Source: Lachnospiraceae bacterium UBA7182
Lineage (GTDB): Bacteria; Bacillota; Clostridia; Lachnospirales; Lachnospiraceae
Assembly (NCBI GenBank): GCA_002491115.1
Contig: DKVI01000074.1
Location: 68,293 to 132,292, forward strand
DNA length: 64,000 bases
Reading direction: 5' to 3'
This document shows positions 26,644 through 35,900 of the stretch, piece by piece. The number at the start of each line of letters is the position of its first letter. Within the stretch, counting starts at the first letter, position 1. The notes beneath the pieces are model-generated. The model was not told the origin of the DNA, made no database searches, and was given only the letters and a program-made list of their open reading frames with translations. Both the position numbers and the translations under genes were made by a program.

Positions 26644-26960
26644 ATTTTGATGTATATGCCGCGGTTCTTGTGCTGCTGATGGCGCTGGTAACATGGCTGC
26701 TGCGTTTTATGCCGTTTTTTATTTTTGGCAAAAGTACGCCGCCGTATATTGTTTATCTGGGAAAAGTACTCCCGTCGGCGATTATCGGAATGCTGGTGAT
26801 ATACTGTTTAAAAGATGTGGATATGACAGCCGCCCCTTTTGGCCTGCCGGAATGTATGGCTGTCGGGAGTGTGGTTGTATTGCAGTACTGGAAGCGAAAC
26901 TCTCTAATCAGTATTCTTTTTGGGACCGTCCTGTATATGGCGCTGATACGGTTATGGTAG
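26640..26960 (+). CDS. azlD: AzlD domain-containing protein
   Basis: 106 residues, three to four membrane helices (YAAVLVLLMALVTWLLRF, then LPSAIIGMLVIYCLKDVD). This is the small partner of AzlC. The ATG overlaps the azlC stop (ATGA), a sign of coupling and stoichiometric production. Confidence 0.92.
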   Translation: MNFDVYAAVLVLLMALVTWLLRFMPFFIFGKSTPPYIVYLGKVLPSAIIGMLVIYCLKDVDMTAAPFGLPECMAVGSVVVLQYWKRNSLISILFGTVLYMALIRLW

Positions 26961-27004
26961 CTGTTAATTTGCGGGCGGATTGTGACTAAGAAAGGAAGGA
27001 ACCG

Positions 27005-27187
27005 GTGAAACAGAGCAGCAGTTGTGAGATGTGCAGCAATTATGTGTATGATGAAGATTACGAATATTATGTATGCGAGATGAACCTGGATGAGGATGAG
27101 ATGTACCGCTTTTTAAGCAGTTCTGTGGATAACTGCCCGTATTTCAGGGGGGAGGATGACTACAGGATCGTGAGAAAGCAGATGTAA
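27005..27187 (+). CDS. Small cysteine-rich protein (DUF6472-like)
   Basis: 60 residues from a GTG at 27005 with AAGGAAGG upstream. The pattern CEMCSNYVYDEDYEYYVCEMN…NCPYF gives a CxxC pair plus two more cysteines and many acidic residues, so a small metal (probably zinc) site is likely. It resembles DUF6472 proteins of Clostridia, whose role is unknown. No membrane segment. It lies 44 bases after azlD. Confidence 0.75.
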   Translation: MKQSSSCEMCSNYVYDEDYEYYVCEMNLDEDEMYRFLSSSVDNCPYFRGEDDYRIVRKQM

Positions 27188-27247
27188 AAAGCATCGGAAC
27201 TTTTTTGCCTTCGGGACATAAGCTAACAGAAAAAAGAGGTTTTTATC

Positions 27248-28456
27248 ATGGGGAAAAAAGCCGTTTTATTTCTGTTTATATTGTTTTGTACCGTTTGGTT
27301 TCCGGTGGAAGTTTTTGCGATGCCTGCCAGTCCGGGGGAGCAGCAGGAAGGAATAGATGTCAGTCAGTGGCAGGGAAATATTGATTTTGAACAGGTGGCT
27401 GCTTCGGGCATCCAGGCAGTTTATATACGTTCAAGTATGGGCAGCAGTTATGTGGACCCGTATTTTGAGCAGAATTATCAGAGAGCAAAGGCGGCAGGGC
27501 TGAAAGTAGGGTTTTATCATTATGTGACCGCGCGGACGGATTCCCAGGCCAGGTATCAGGCGCAGTTTTTTGTACATACGGTAAGGGACAAGGAATTTGA
27601 ATGCCGCCTGGCTATGGATTTTGAGGATCTGATCGGTCTGTCAGGAACAGAGGCGAATCAGATTGGTCTTGCTTTTATTCAGGCAGTAGAAGCGTACAGC
27701 GGCAAGGGAGCCGTTGTCTACAGTGATGTGCCGAATGCGCAGTCGGTGTTCGGCGGCGGGCTGACAGAGTATCCTTTATGGGTGGCAGCGTACGGGCAGT
27801 CTTTGGATACGGTGCAGGTCAACTGGTCCTCCTGGGCCGGCTGGCAATATACGGATCAGGGAGAAATACCCGGTATTTCCGGGGTTGTGGACAGGGACCG
27901 CTTTACAGACGTTATGTTTTTAGACGCGCCCGGAAAGGTACAGCCGGTTTCGGCGCCTGTATCTTCTTCTGAGACAGTGATCTATCAGGTGCAGCCGGGA
28001 AACACGCTGTGGTCGATTGCGCGGCTGTACCGTACCAGCGTAGCTTCTATCGTGCAGGAAAATGGAATTGTAAATCCTTCGCTGATCTATCCGGACGAGG
28101 TCCTTCGTATTACGATCCAGGATAATGTTCCGGAAGCGGATGATTATTTTTACACGGTGCGCGCCGGAAATACTTTATCCGGTATCGCCGCAAAATACCG
28201 AACAACCGTATCCAGGCTGGTTTCTTTGAATGAAATACCGAATCCAAACCTGATCTATACAGGGGAGCAGTTACAGATTCCGGGAGATTCGGACTTTGGC
28301 ATGGAGACTTATACGGTGCGCCCGGGAGATACTTTATCACAGATCGGAGAAATGTATGATATTTCCGTAGCCCGTCTGGCCTCTGTAAACGGAATCTCCA
28401 ACCCGAATCTGATCTATCCCGGCGAAGTGCTTCGATTGCCTGGAAGTTCTGATTGA
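27248..28456 (+). CDS. GH25 lysozyme with three LysM repeats
   Basis: 402 residues. Signal peptide at ~1-25 ([16 protein letters not shown], cleavage after VFA). GH25 muramidase domain at ~33-235 with the catalytic-region patterns [21 protein letters not shown] and AMDFED. Three LysM modules follow at ~247-290, 301-345 and 355-398, each starting Y-x-V-x-x-G-x-T-L and ending with a NPxLIYPGE-type motif. It is a secreted peptidoglycan hydrolase that holds on to the wall through LysM and cuts N-acetylmuramic acid linkages. Probably used for cell-wall turnover. Confidence 0.93.
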   Translation: MGKKAVLFLFILFCTVWFPVEVFAMPASPGEQQEGIDVSQWQGNIDFEQVAASGIQAVYIRSSMGSSYVDPYFEQNYQRAKAAGLKVGFYHYVTARTDSQARYQAQFFVHTVRDKEFECRLAMDFEDLIGLSGTEANQIGLAFIQAVEAYSGKGAVVYSDVPNAQSVFGGGLTEYPLWVAAYGQSLDTVQVNWSSWAGWQYTDQGEIPGISGVVDRDRFTDVMFLDAPGKVQPVSAPVSSSETVIYQVQPGNTLWSIARLYRTSVASIVQENGIVNPSLIYPDEVLRITIQDNVPEADDYFYTVRAGNTLSGIAAKYRTTVSRLVSLNEIPNPNLIYTGEQLQIPGDSDFGMETYTVRPGDTLSQIGEMYDISVARLASVNGISNPNLIYPGEVLRLPGSSD

Positions 28457-28469
28457 GATTTATTAAGGC

Positions 28470-28498
28470 TTGTATGAATCGCAGGAATCCGATATACT
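28470..28498 (+). promoter_or_regulatory. Candidate promoter for the glycosylase-YbaK gene (and possibly jetD)
   Basis: TTGTAT, 17 bases, TATACT (28493-28498), 54 bases upstream of the ATG at 28553. It is the only good candidate before the Wadjet genes, whose first gene starts 33 bases after the end of the fusion gene. Confidence 0.5.
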
Positions 28499-28552
28499 GG
28501 GAAAAGGACAAAACGGTCCTGTACAAACGGGAAAGGCAGGTACACAAAAAAC

Positions 28553-29536
28553 ATGGCAGAATCGAAAGCTTCCTATCAGCATGTGGAGCATACGTTTGAA
28601 CCGGTCTTTGACGCGGGTTCCCGGGTCCTGATTCTGGGGACGTTCCCTTCCGTCAAATCCAGGGAACAGAACTTTTATTATGGTCATCCTCAGAACCGGT
28701 TCTGGAAAGTACTTGCAAGTCTTACAAAAGAGAAACTTCCGCAGACGGTGGAGGATAAAAAGGCGATGCTTTTAAAGCATCATATTGCGGTGTGGGATGT
28801 GGTGCAAAGCTGCGATATCGTCGGTTCCAGCGACAGCAGCATTAAAAATGTGGTTCCGGCGAAGTTAAATCTGATTCTGGATCACAGCCGCGTATCGAAA
28901 ATATGCGCAAACGGCGATAAAGCCTGTAAGCTGTACCAGAAATACTGTCAGGCGGATACCAAAAGAGAGATCATAAAACTTCCTTCCACCAGCCCGGCCA
29001 ATGCGGCTTATTCACTGGAACGGCTGACAGAGCTGTGGGGAGAAATGATATTTGACGGAAAAGAGGATAAAAAAATGGCATTTGAAAGAGCAAAAGAACA
29101 TTTAAAACAATTTGGATTGGAAGATCATGTGATGGTGTTTGAGACTTCCAGCGCCACCGTGGACCTGGCTGCAAAAGCCGTGGGATGCGAACCTGCCAGG
29201 ATTGCCAAGACGCTGTCTTTTAAAGTGGGAGACGACTGTGTTCTGATCGTGGCGGCAGGAGACGCCCGTATCGACAATCACAAATACAAAGAACAGTTTC
29301 ACACAAAAGCCAAAATGCTTTCCTTCGACGAAGTAGAAGAACTGACCGGCCACGCCGTGGGCGGCGTATGCCCCTTTGGGGTAAAAGAGGGTGTGAAGGT
29401 ATATCTGGACGCTTCTTTGAAGCGCTTTGACCTTGTCTATCCCGCCTGCGGAAGCAGCAACAGCGCGGTCAGGCTGACGCCGGAAGAACTGGAGCGCGCC
29501 TGCGGCCAGGCAGAGTGGATTGACGTGTGTAAATAG
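28553..29536 (+). CDS. DNA-deoxyinosine glycosylase fused to YbaK/aminoacyl-tRNA deacylase
   Basis: 327 residues in one frame. Residues ~8-168 match the uracil-DNA-glycosylase-superfamily hypoxanthine-DNA glycosylase: HTFEPVFDAGSRVLILGTFP, YYGHPQNRFWKVL, AVWDVVQSC, and LPSTSPANA, which removes deaminated adenine. Residues ~175-327 match YbaK/EbsC (MAFERAKEHLKQFGLEDHV, KTLSFKV, GHAVGGVCPFGV), which clears mischarged Cys/Ala-tRNAPro. Separate genes are the rule for both. At the junction an ATG (29075) has AAGAGG at 29061-29066, so the second half may also be made alone. Confidence 0.85.
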   Translation: MAESKASYQHVEHTFEPVFDAGSRVLILGTFPSVKSREQNFYYGHPQNRFWKVLASLTKEKLPQTVEDKKAMLLKHHIAVWDVVQSCDIVGSSDSSIKNVVPAKLNLILDHSRVSKICANGDKACKLYQKYCQADTKREIIKLPSTSPANAAYSLERLTELWGEMIFDGKEDKKMAFERAKEHLKQFGLEDHVMVFETSSATVDLAAKAVGCEPARIAKTLSFKVGDDCVLIVAAGDARIDNHKYKEQFHTKAKMLSFDEVEELTGHAVGGVCPFGVKEGVKVYLDASLKRFDLVYPACGSSNSAVRLTPEELERACGQAEWIDVCK

Positions 29537-29569
29537 AAAAAGCGGCACGGGGTGGGGACACAGGATTTT

Positions 29570-30550
29570 ATGAAACGTATTACGCTGGAAGCACTGCTTG
29601 CCCAAAGACAGCAGTGGGATTACGGACAACAGTATACTTATATTACAGGACTTCTGGAAGCGGGCCGGATTAAACCTTTGAAGGCATCCGGGAAAAACGG
29701 CAGGAAACCGGCGCTTTATCGGGAGTACTGGCTCATAGAGGAAAAGAAAGATTTTGGTCCGCTTCTGGAGGAACTGAAGTTTTGTCTGATTCCGCAAATT
29801 TCCATTGATTATTATCTGGCCCACCCGGAGGTATATGAGCAGGAGCGGCAGTGGGTGTTGATGCTGGATGCGTGGTTTCGGAACCGGAAAGACCGGATAC
29901 AGGTTCCGGAATCCATGAATGAACGAAGTTTTGAGATCTGGGGCAGGGAGAAGTTCCTGTCAAAGGAACAGGGAAGGAAAATTCTGAAACACTGCGGGAT
30001 TTCGCCGGAAGAACTGAACCTGTATGAGACGACGGAACCCCTCTCTTATTATTCCCACACAAGGACGGTTCCCCAGAATCTGCTGATTCTGGAAAACAAA
30101 GATACTTTCTACAGTATGCGCCGCCATCTGATAAGCGGAAAGGAATCGATCTTTGCCGTTCCTGTCAGTACGCTGATCTATGGAGCAGGAAAAGGAATCC
30201 TGCGTTCTTTTCAGGATTTTGACCTTTGCGTGGAGCCCTATATGACAGACGGACAAAATCAGATCTGGTATTTCGGAGATCTGGACTATGAGGGAATCGG
30301 GATCTGGGAAAATCTGGCTAAAATGTGCAGGCCCGGCCGGGAGATACGCCCGTTTTGCCCGGCCTATGAAGCCATGCTTAAGAAGGCGGAACGGATCAAA
30401 ACGCTGCCCAGGACCAGGGAGCAGCAGAACCGGAATATCAAGGATTCTTTTTTTCACTATTTCCCGGACGAGCTGTCCCGAAAAATGAAACAGATTTTGG
30501 AAGAAGATACTTATATACCCCAGGAAATCTTGAATATAACGGATTTTTGA
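29570..30550 (+). CDS. jetD: Wadjet JetD (Toprim nuclease)
   Basis: About 326 residues; ATG at 29570 chosen (weak CAGGA site), GTG at 29552 possible. A central winged-helix region is followed by a DUF2220 Toprim domain: LLILENKDTF holds the catalytic Glu and WYFGDLDYEGIGIWE the DxD pair (Toprim metal site). JetD is the nuclease that cleaves plasmid DNA held by the JetABC motor. Here jetD comes first, ahead of jetA, the order I associate with type III (or II) Wadjet. Confidence 0.88.
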   Translation: MKRITLEALLAQRQQWDYGQQYTYITGLLEAGRIKPLKASGKNGRKPALYREYWLIEEKKDFGPLLEELKFCLIPQISIDYYLAHPEVYEQERQWVLMLDAWFRNRKDRIQVPESMNERSFEIWGREKFLSKEQGRKILKHCGISPEELNLYETTEPLSYYSHTRTVPQNLLILENKDTFYSMRRHLISGKESIFAVPVSTLIYGAGKGILRSFQDFDLCVEPYMTDGQNQIWYFGDLDYEGIGIWENLAKMCRPGREIRPFCPAYEAMLKKAERIKTLPRTREQQNRNIKDSFFHYFPDELSRKMKQILEEDTYIPQEILNITDF

Positions 30551-30571
30551 CAGTAACAGGAAGGATATCCC

Positions 30572-32191
30572 ATGCAATATGATTTTTTGAAACATTTTCC
30601 CCGCCGCATGAAAAGCGTCGGGCTTCATTTTATGCTGATCCAGAACAGCATCCAGAAGACCACCTGGAAGCAGTATGGCTTTTCGGCCGGTGCGGAGCAG
30701 ATCAACATGATCTTTGCGGTCCTTCTCTATATCATGGAGCAGTCTCTTAAGGAGGAAAACTGCACGATGGATGATATCGGGGCCTATATTGATACCGTCA
30801 ATATGCAGCATTTCCATAAAAATCTGAACTATGATGCATGCAGACAGTTGGGGGACTTTATCGTCAATGTTATCCTGTGCAATGAAGGAAAAGCCATGTA
30901 TTTTGACGGTTTTGACTTTGAAGAAAATGAATATCAGAACATGCATATCAGTTATGTGGCCAACCGCATTGTTTATGTGGATCAGGAATTTCGCCGCACT
31001 TCTTATTATCTGACCGATGACGGATATAATCTGCTGCTTTCCACTTTGGAAATTGAAAATAATATGAAGCTGACTGTCCATGAGATGATCTTTCAGATGC
31101 ATCTGGAAAAGCAAAGCTATGACAAGGCGGTGGATGAGATTAAAAATATCTTTAATCTGCTGCGGATTCAGTTACAGAAGATTCAGGACGCAATGGGAAA
31201 GATCCGAAGGAACGCCCTGAACTATTCTGTGCGGGACTATGAAACGATCCTTTTGGAAAATCTGAATACGATCCAGGACACCAAACAGAAATTTCAGAAT
31301 TACCGGGAGATGGTGAAAAGCCGGGCAAGGGAACTGGAAGAAAAAAATATCAATGTGCAGCAGCTCCTTCCCAAAGAAGAGGAGAAGCTGAACCATCTGC
31401 GGGAGATCGAGTCTTATCTGAACCGGACCATTGATGAATACCAGAAGATTTTAAGCAGTCATTTTGATTTAAAAGCGCTCTACACCAGGGAGCTGGAACA
31501 GCTTTCCCGTATGTCGCTGATCCGGCGTTTTCCCCTTCGGACCGGCCTGTACGATGAGGTATTGAAAGATGCGGATACGCTTGCAAGGCTGGATTATTTC
31601 CTGCGGCCCCTGTTCAATCAGGACGCGGACAAGGCCTATAACCTGAACAAAGCCTTTCAGCTTCAAAGGCCGTCCAGGAAGCGGGAAGAGTCGGACAGTG
31701 AGGAAGAGCTGGATTTTGATGAGGAGAGCTGGAGGCTGGAAAAAGAAAGACTTCTTAAGGAAAAACTGAAAAAATACGAAGGAAGCCTTGGGTGCCTTCT
31801 TCGCCACGCGTCCGGCAGGAAGGGAATCTCGCTTCTGGAGCTCAGAGACGGGCTGAATGAAAAGGAACAGGCGGAATTGATCCCCAATGTGGAGGTCTTC
31901 AAGGAAGTTATGGTGGAACTGATTAAAAACCGGGAGATCGACCTTAAGGATCTACAAAAGGAGCGCAGTGAATATATTCAGGAAAGCGCCGGTGATTTTC
32001 AGCTGAACGACATGCTTTTAAAGCTGGCCGACGCGCAGGAGGAGGCAGGACAGAAAAGGATTTTGCGGGTACATGTGTCCCGCATCGAAGACGGCAGTAC
32101 CGTGGCTTTTTCCGGAATCCCGGATGAGGACGGAAAAACAAAAATGATCCGATGCTCCAATGTACGGATTCAGGTATTTCGGGAGGAATGA
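30572..32191 (+). CDS. jetA: Wadjet JetA (kleisin-like/MukF-type subunit)
   Basis: 539 residues; AGGAAGGA site before the ATG. The N-terminal YDFLKHFPRRMKSVGLHFML and FSAGAEQINMIFAVLLYIME regions match the JetA (DUF5716-like) family of non-type-I Wadjet. The middle (~160-300) is strongly helical, and an acidic stretch (SDSEEELDFDEES, ~370) precedes a winged-helix-like end. JetA bridges the SMC heads, like MukF. It sits 22 bases after jetD and 3 bases before jetB, in one operon. Confidence 0.87.
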   Translation: MQYDFLKHFPRRMKSVGLHFMLIQNSIQKTTWKQYGFSAGAEQINMIFAVLLYIMEQSLKEENCTMDDIGAYIDTVNMQHFHKNLNYDACRQLGDFIVNVILCNEGKAMYFDGFDFEENEYQNMHISYVANRIVYVDQEFRRTSYYLTDDGYNLLLSTLEIENNMKLTVHEMIFQMHLEKQSYDKAVDEIKNIFNLLRIQLQKIQDAMGKIRRNALNYSVRDYETILLENLNTIQDTKQKFQNYREMVKSRARELEEKNINVQQLLPKEEEKLNHLREIESYLNRTIDEYQKILSSHFDLKALYTRELEQLSRMSLIRRFPLRTGLYDEVLKDADTLARLDYFLRPLFNQDADKAYNLNKAFQLQRPSRKREESDSEEELDFDEESWRLEKERLLKEKLKKYEGSLGCLLRHASGRKGISLLELRDGLNEKEQAELIPNVEVFKEVMVELIKNREIDLKDLQKERSEYIQESAGDFQLNDMLLKLADAQEEAGQKRILRVHVSRIEDGSTVAFSGIPDEDGKTKMIRCSNVRIQVFREE

Positions 32192-32194
32192 TAT

Positions 32195-32911
32195 ATGGCA
32201 TATGAACTGGATACGATAAAAACAAGTCAGGAGATCTTTTATTACCTGCTGGCCCATCATGAGTTAAAAGAGGAAGAGGAGACAAACCTCTACCGCGCCT
32301 ACACAGAGCAGGAGGATGTGCAGAACCTGGTAAAGTCCCAGGGCGAGATCGCTGACAGTAGCATTGAACGCTATGGAAATGTCATCTATCTGATTCCCCG
32401 GGAGGAAAATGATTTCCTGGGGTTTTCCAAAGGACAGTTAAAGAATATCCTCTGCCGCTCCGGCGCTACAGATAAGGATTACTACCTGTCTCAGTTTGTG
32501 ATCCTGACGCTTCTGGTGGAATTTTATGACGGACAGGGGAGCAGCAGTAAGACAAGAGAATATATCCGTACCGGAGAGCTGCAAAACTGTATTTCCGCCC
32601 GCTTAAAGGAAGGGGCGGAGCATATGGATGAGGAAGAAGAGGAGCGCCAGGGTATCGCCTTTACGGACATGCTGCAGGCTTATGAAGCGCTGAAGTCCGA
32701 TGAACGGGGCTCCAGGGCGAAGACGACTAAGGAGGGATTCCTTCACTATATTCTGCTTTTTCTGGAAAAACAGGGGCTTGTGGAATATGTGGAGCAGGAT
32801 GAGATGATCAAGACAACCAAGAAGCTTGACAACTTTATGGACTGGAATCTTCTGAATCAGAATAATTACGGAAGAGTTCTTAGAATACTGGGGGTAAAGA
32901 AAGATGAGTAA
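32195..32911 (+). CDS. jetB: Wadjet JetB (DUF6063, KITE-like subunit)
   Basis: 238 residues. The pattern DTIKTSQEIFYYLLAHHELK, GNVIYLIPREENDFLGFSK and YLSQFVILTLLVEFYDGQG corresponds to DUF6063, the JetB of type II/III Wadjet, a winged-helix (KITE) protein like MukE. It contains an acidic MDEEEEER stretch. The GGGAGGAATG site overlaps the end of jetA, and the stop overlaps the jetC start by 8 bases. Confidence 0.85.
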   Translation: MAYELDTIKTSQEIFYYLLAHHELKEEEETNLYRAYTEQEDVQNLVKSQGEIADSSIERYGNVIYLIPREENDFLGFSKGQLKNILCRSGATDKDYYLSQFVILTLLVEFYDGQGSSSKTREYIRTGELQNCISARLKEGAEHMDEEEEERQGIAFTDMLQAYEALKSDERGSRAKTTKEGFLHYILLFLEKQGLVEYVEQDEMIKTTKKLDNFMDWNLLNQNNYGRVLRILGVKKDE

Positions 32912-35900
32912 GATCAACGCAGTCCGGCTGATCAATGTGAATTACAATAACAATGCCATCCGCATCAGTGACGAGATGTTTCATTTTCACGGGGAAAGTA
33001 CCCTTTTGTCTCTGCGAAACGGAGGCGGAAAGTCCGTGCTGGTGCAGATGATGACGGCTCCCTTTGTCCATAAACGGTACCGGGATGCCAAAGACCGGCC
33101 TTTTGAGAGCTACTTTACGACCGGAAAACCCTCTTTTATTCTGGTAGAATGGGTGCTGGATCAGGGAGCGGGATATGTGCTGACCGGGATGATGGTCCGC
33201 AGGAGTCAGGATCCGGAGACAGACAGTAATGAGGCGCTGGATCTTATGACATTTGTCAGCGAATACAGGGAACCCTGCCTGCAGGACATCTGTCATCTGC
33301 CGGTGGTGGAAAAAGGAGCGAAGGAGATGGTCCTGAAAAATTTTACGGCATGCAGACAGATGTTTGACGGCTGGAAAAAGGACGGCTCTCTTCGCTTTTT
33401 CTGTTATGACTGCGCCAATCCGGCCCAGTCCAGGCAGTATTTTGACAAGCTGATGGAATATCAGATTAACTATAAAGAATGGGAATCCATTATTAAGAAA
33501 GTCAACCTGAAAGAGTCCGGCCTGTCGGAGCTGTTTTCGGACTGCCGGGACGAGAAGGGGCTGGTGGAAAAATGGTTCCTGGATGCGGTAGAGAATAAAC
33601 TGAACCGGGAGAAAAACCGGATGAAGGAATTCCAGAGCCTTCTGGAAAAATATGTGGCGCAGTATCAGGATAACCAGGTAAAGATAAAGCGCAGGGATAC
33701 GATCCGGCAGTTTAAGGAGGAGTCGGCGCCCATCCGGGAGCAGGCAGAGAAATACCAGGCGGCGGAGCAGAAGGAAAAAGAGCAGATGCATCTTCTGGCA
33801 CGGCTGATCGAAGAGCTGAACCGGCTGAAAAAAGCGGCAGAGGAGGAGTATCAGGAGATTCTTGCCCGGATGGACGGGATCCTTGCGCAGATTGCCCGGA
33901 TCGAATACGAAAAGCTGTCCGGGGAATTCCACGGACTGGAGGAAAAGCTTCGCTTCCACATGAGCAACCGGGATATGATCGAGGCGGAGCAGGATGCGCT
34001 TCGGCGGGAAGCGGAGAAAACGGAACATAGACTCCACCTTCTTGCATGTGCCAGACAGCAGACCCATGTATCGGAAGCCCGGGCGGAACTTCTGGAGATC
34101 CGGCAGCGAATCCAGGTGTCCAGACAGGAGGAAGCAGAGCTTCGGCCCGAGCGGGATCAGATCGGCAGGACGCTGTTCGGACATTATGAAAGAGCGCTTG
34201 CAAAAACCGGGGAGGAGCTTTTGAAAAACCGGGAAGCATACGAGGAGCAGACTGCCCAGGCGGCGGCCGAGAAGGAAAAGCTGGCCGGTTATGAAATGTC
34301 TCTTCGGGAGGAGGCGTCCAGACAGGGAGGTTTAAAGAGCAAGGTGCAATCCTACGACCGGCAGGAGGAACAGTACAACCGCACTTACAAAGAGCAGCTT
34401 GCCCGCAACATCCTGGGGGAATATGAACCGGGAACGCTGGATATCCGAATGAAGACTCTGGAAAAAGAGACAGAAGAATGTATCCGCGGCCGCCAGAGGA
34501 AGAAAAAAAGACAGGAAGCGGTACTGGAGCAGCAGAAAATCCTGGAACGCAGCCTGCAGAATCTGCATACGGAGCAGGCGCTTAAGGGCGCACAGAAGGA
34601 ACAGCAGGAGCGTCTGCAGCAGGATTATAACGGCGAACTGAAAGACCGCGGCATCGTGCTTCAGTACCTGGGGCTTCCCAAAGAAATGCTCTTTGAAACT
34701 GAAGAGATCCTGCAGGCGTCCGGCAGAAAATTAAAGGAGCTGGACAGCCTGCTTCTGCATCTGCGGCAGGAGGAAGAGAAGCTTAAGAAAGAGTACCGGC
34801 AGCTGACGGAAGGCCGGACGCTGGAGCTTCCGGAAGCACTGGAAACGGAGCTTCTGAATCTGGGTATGCCCCTTGTCTACGGGATGGAGTGGCTGAAGAA
34901 AAACGGATATACAGAGGAGGAGAACCAAAGGCTGGTGCGCAGCCATCCGTTTCTCCCCTATGCGCTGATTCTGTCAAAGAAAGAACTTGACAAGCTGGTG
35001 CGCCACACAGGGGAAGTCTATACTTCGTTTCCGGTACCCATCGTCGTCAGGGAGGAGCTGGAGGAGAAACCGGCTGGAAAGAACGGCGGCATCCTGGATC
35101 TGTCAGGCGTTCATTTTTATCTGTTATTTAACGAAAATCTGCTCAATGAAGAGAAGCTGCGCCTGCTGGTGGAGGAAAAAGAACTTGAGATCCGAAAGAA
35201 GCAGGAGTCCATTGAAATCCGTAAGAAAGAATACGACGAATATTACGGAAGGCAGGAACTGGTGCGTAACCAGTCTGTGAGCAAAGAACGGTATGAGGAA
35301 AATGAGGCATGCCTGCAGGCACTTTCCAGGGAGCTTCTTAAGCTGGAAGAGGGAATCCGCTCCGGCAGGGAAGAACAAAAGACACTGGAACAGGAACAAA
35401 AAACGCTGGAGAAGGAACTGCATGACTCGGAAAAAGAACTGGACCTTCTCCAGCGGAAAAGGAGTGATCTGAGACAGCTCTGCAAAGATTATGAGCAGTA
35501 TGAGCAGGACCGGCAGGAGCTGGAGCGGTGCGGGCGCGCCATTGGGCGCCTGGAAGAGCAAAAAGGGCTGGCACAGACAAGCCTGAAGAAACTTGAGGAA
35601 AAACAAAAGACGCTGGATTATGAGGGAAACCGTCTGGAAACAGAGTGCCAGAGACTTAAGGAAAAGCGGCATACCTATGAAGGTTATGCAGAGAAAGAAA
35701 GCGGCGGGGATGCTCAGCAGGCCCTTTTAGAGCCGGCCGATGTGGAGCTTAAGGAGGCCAGATACCTTGCGATTACCGGCAGCATGTCCCAAAAGCTGCA
35801 GGATATGGAAGCGCAGGAAGGTCGCGCGGCGAAAAAATATGAATCTGCTGTCGAAGATCTGGAAAACCTGCGGCTGCGGTACCGGCTGGAGCCGGAAGCG

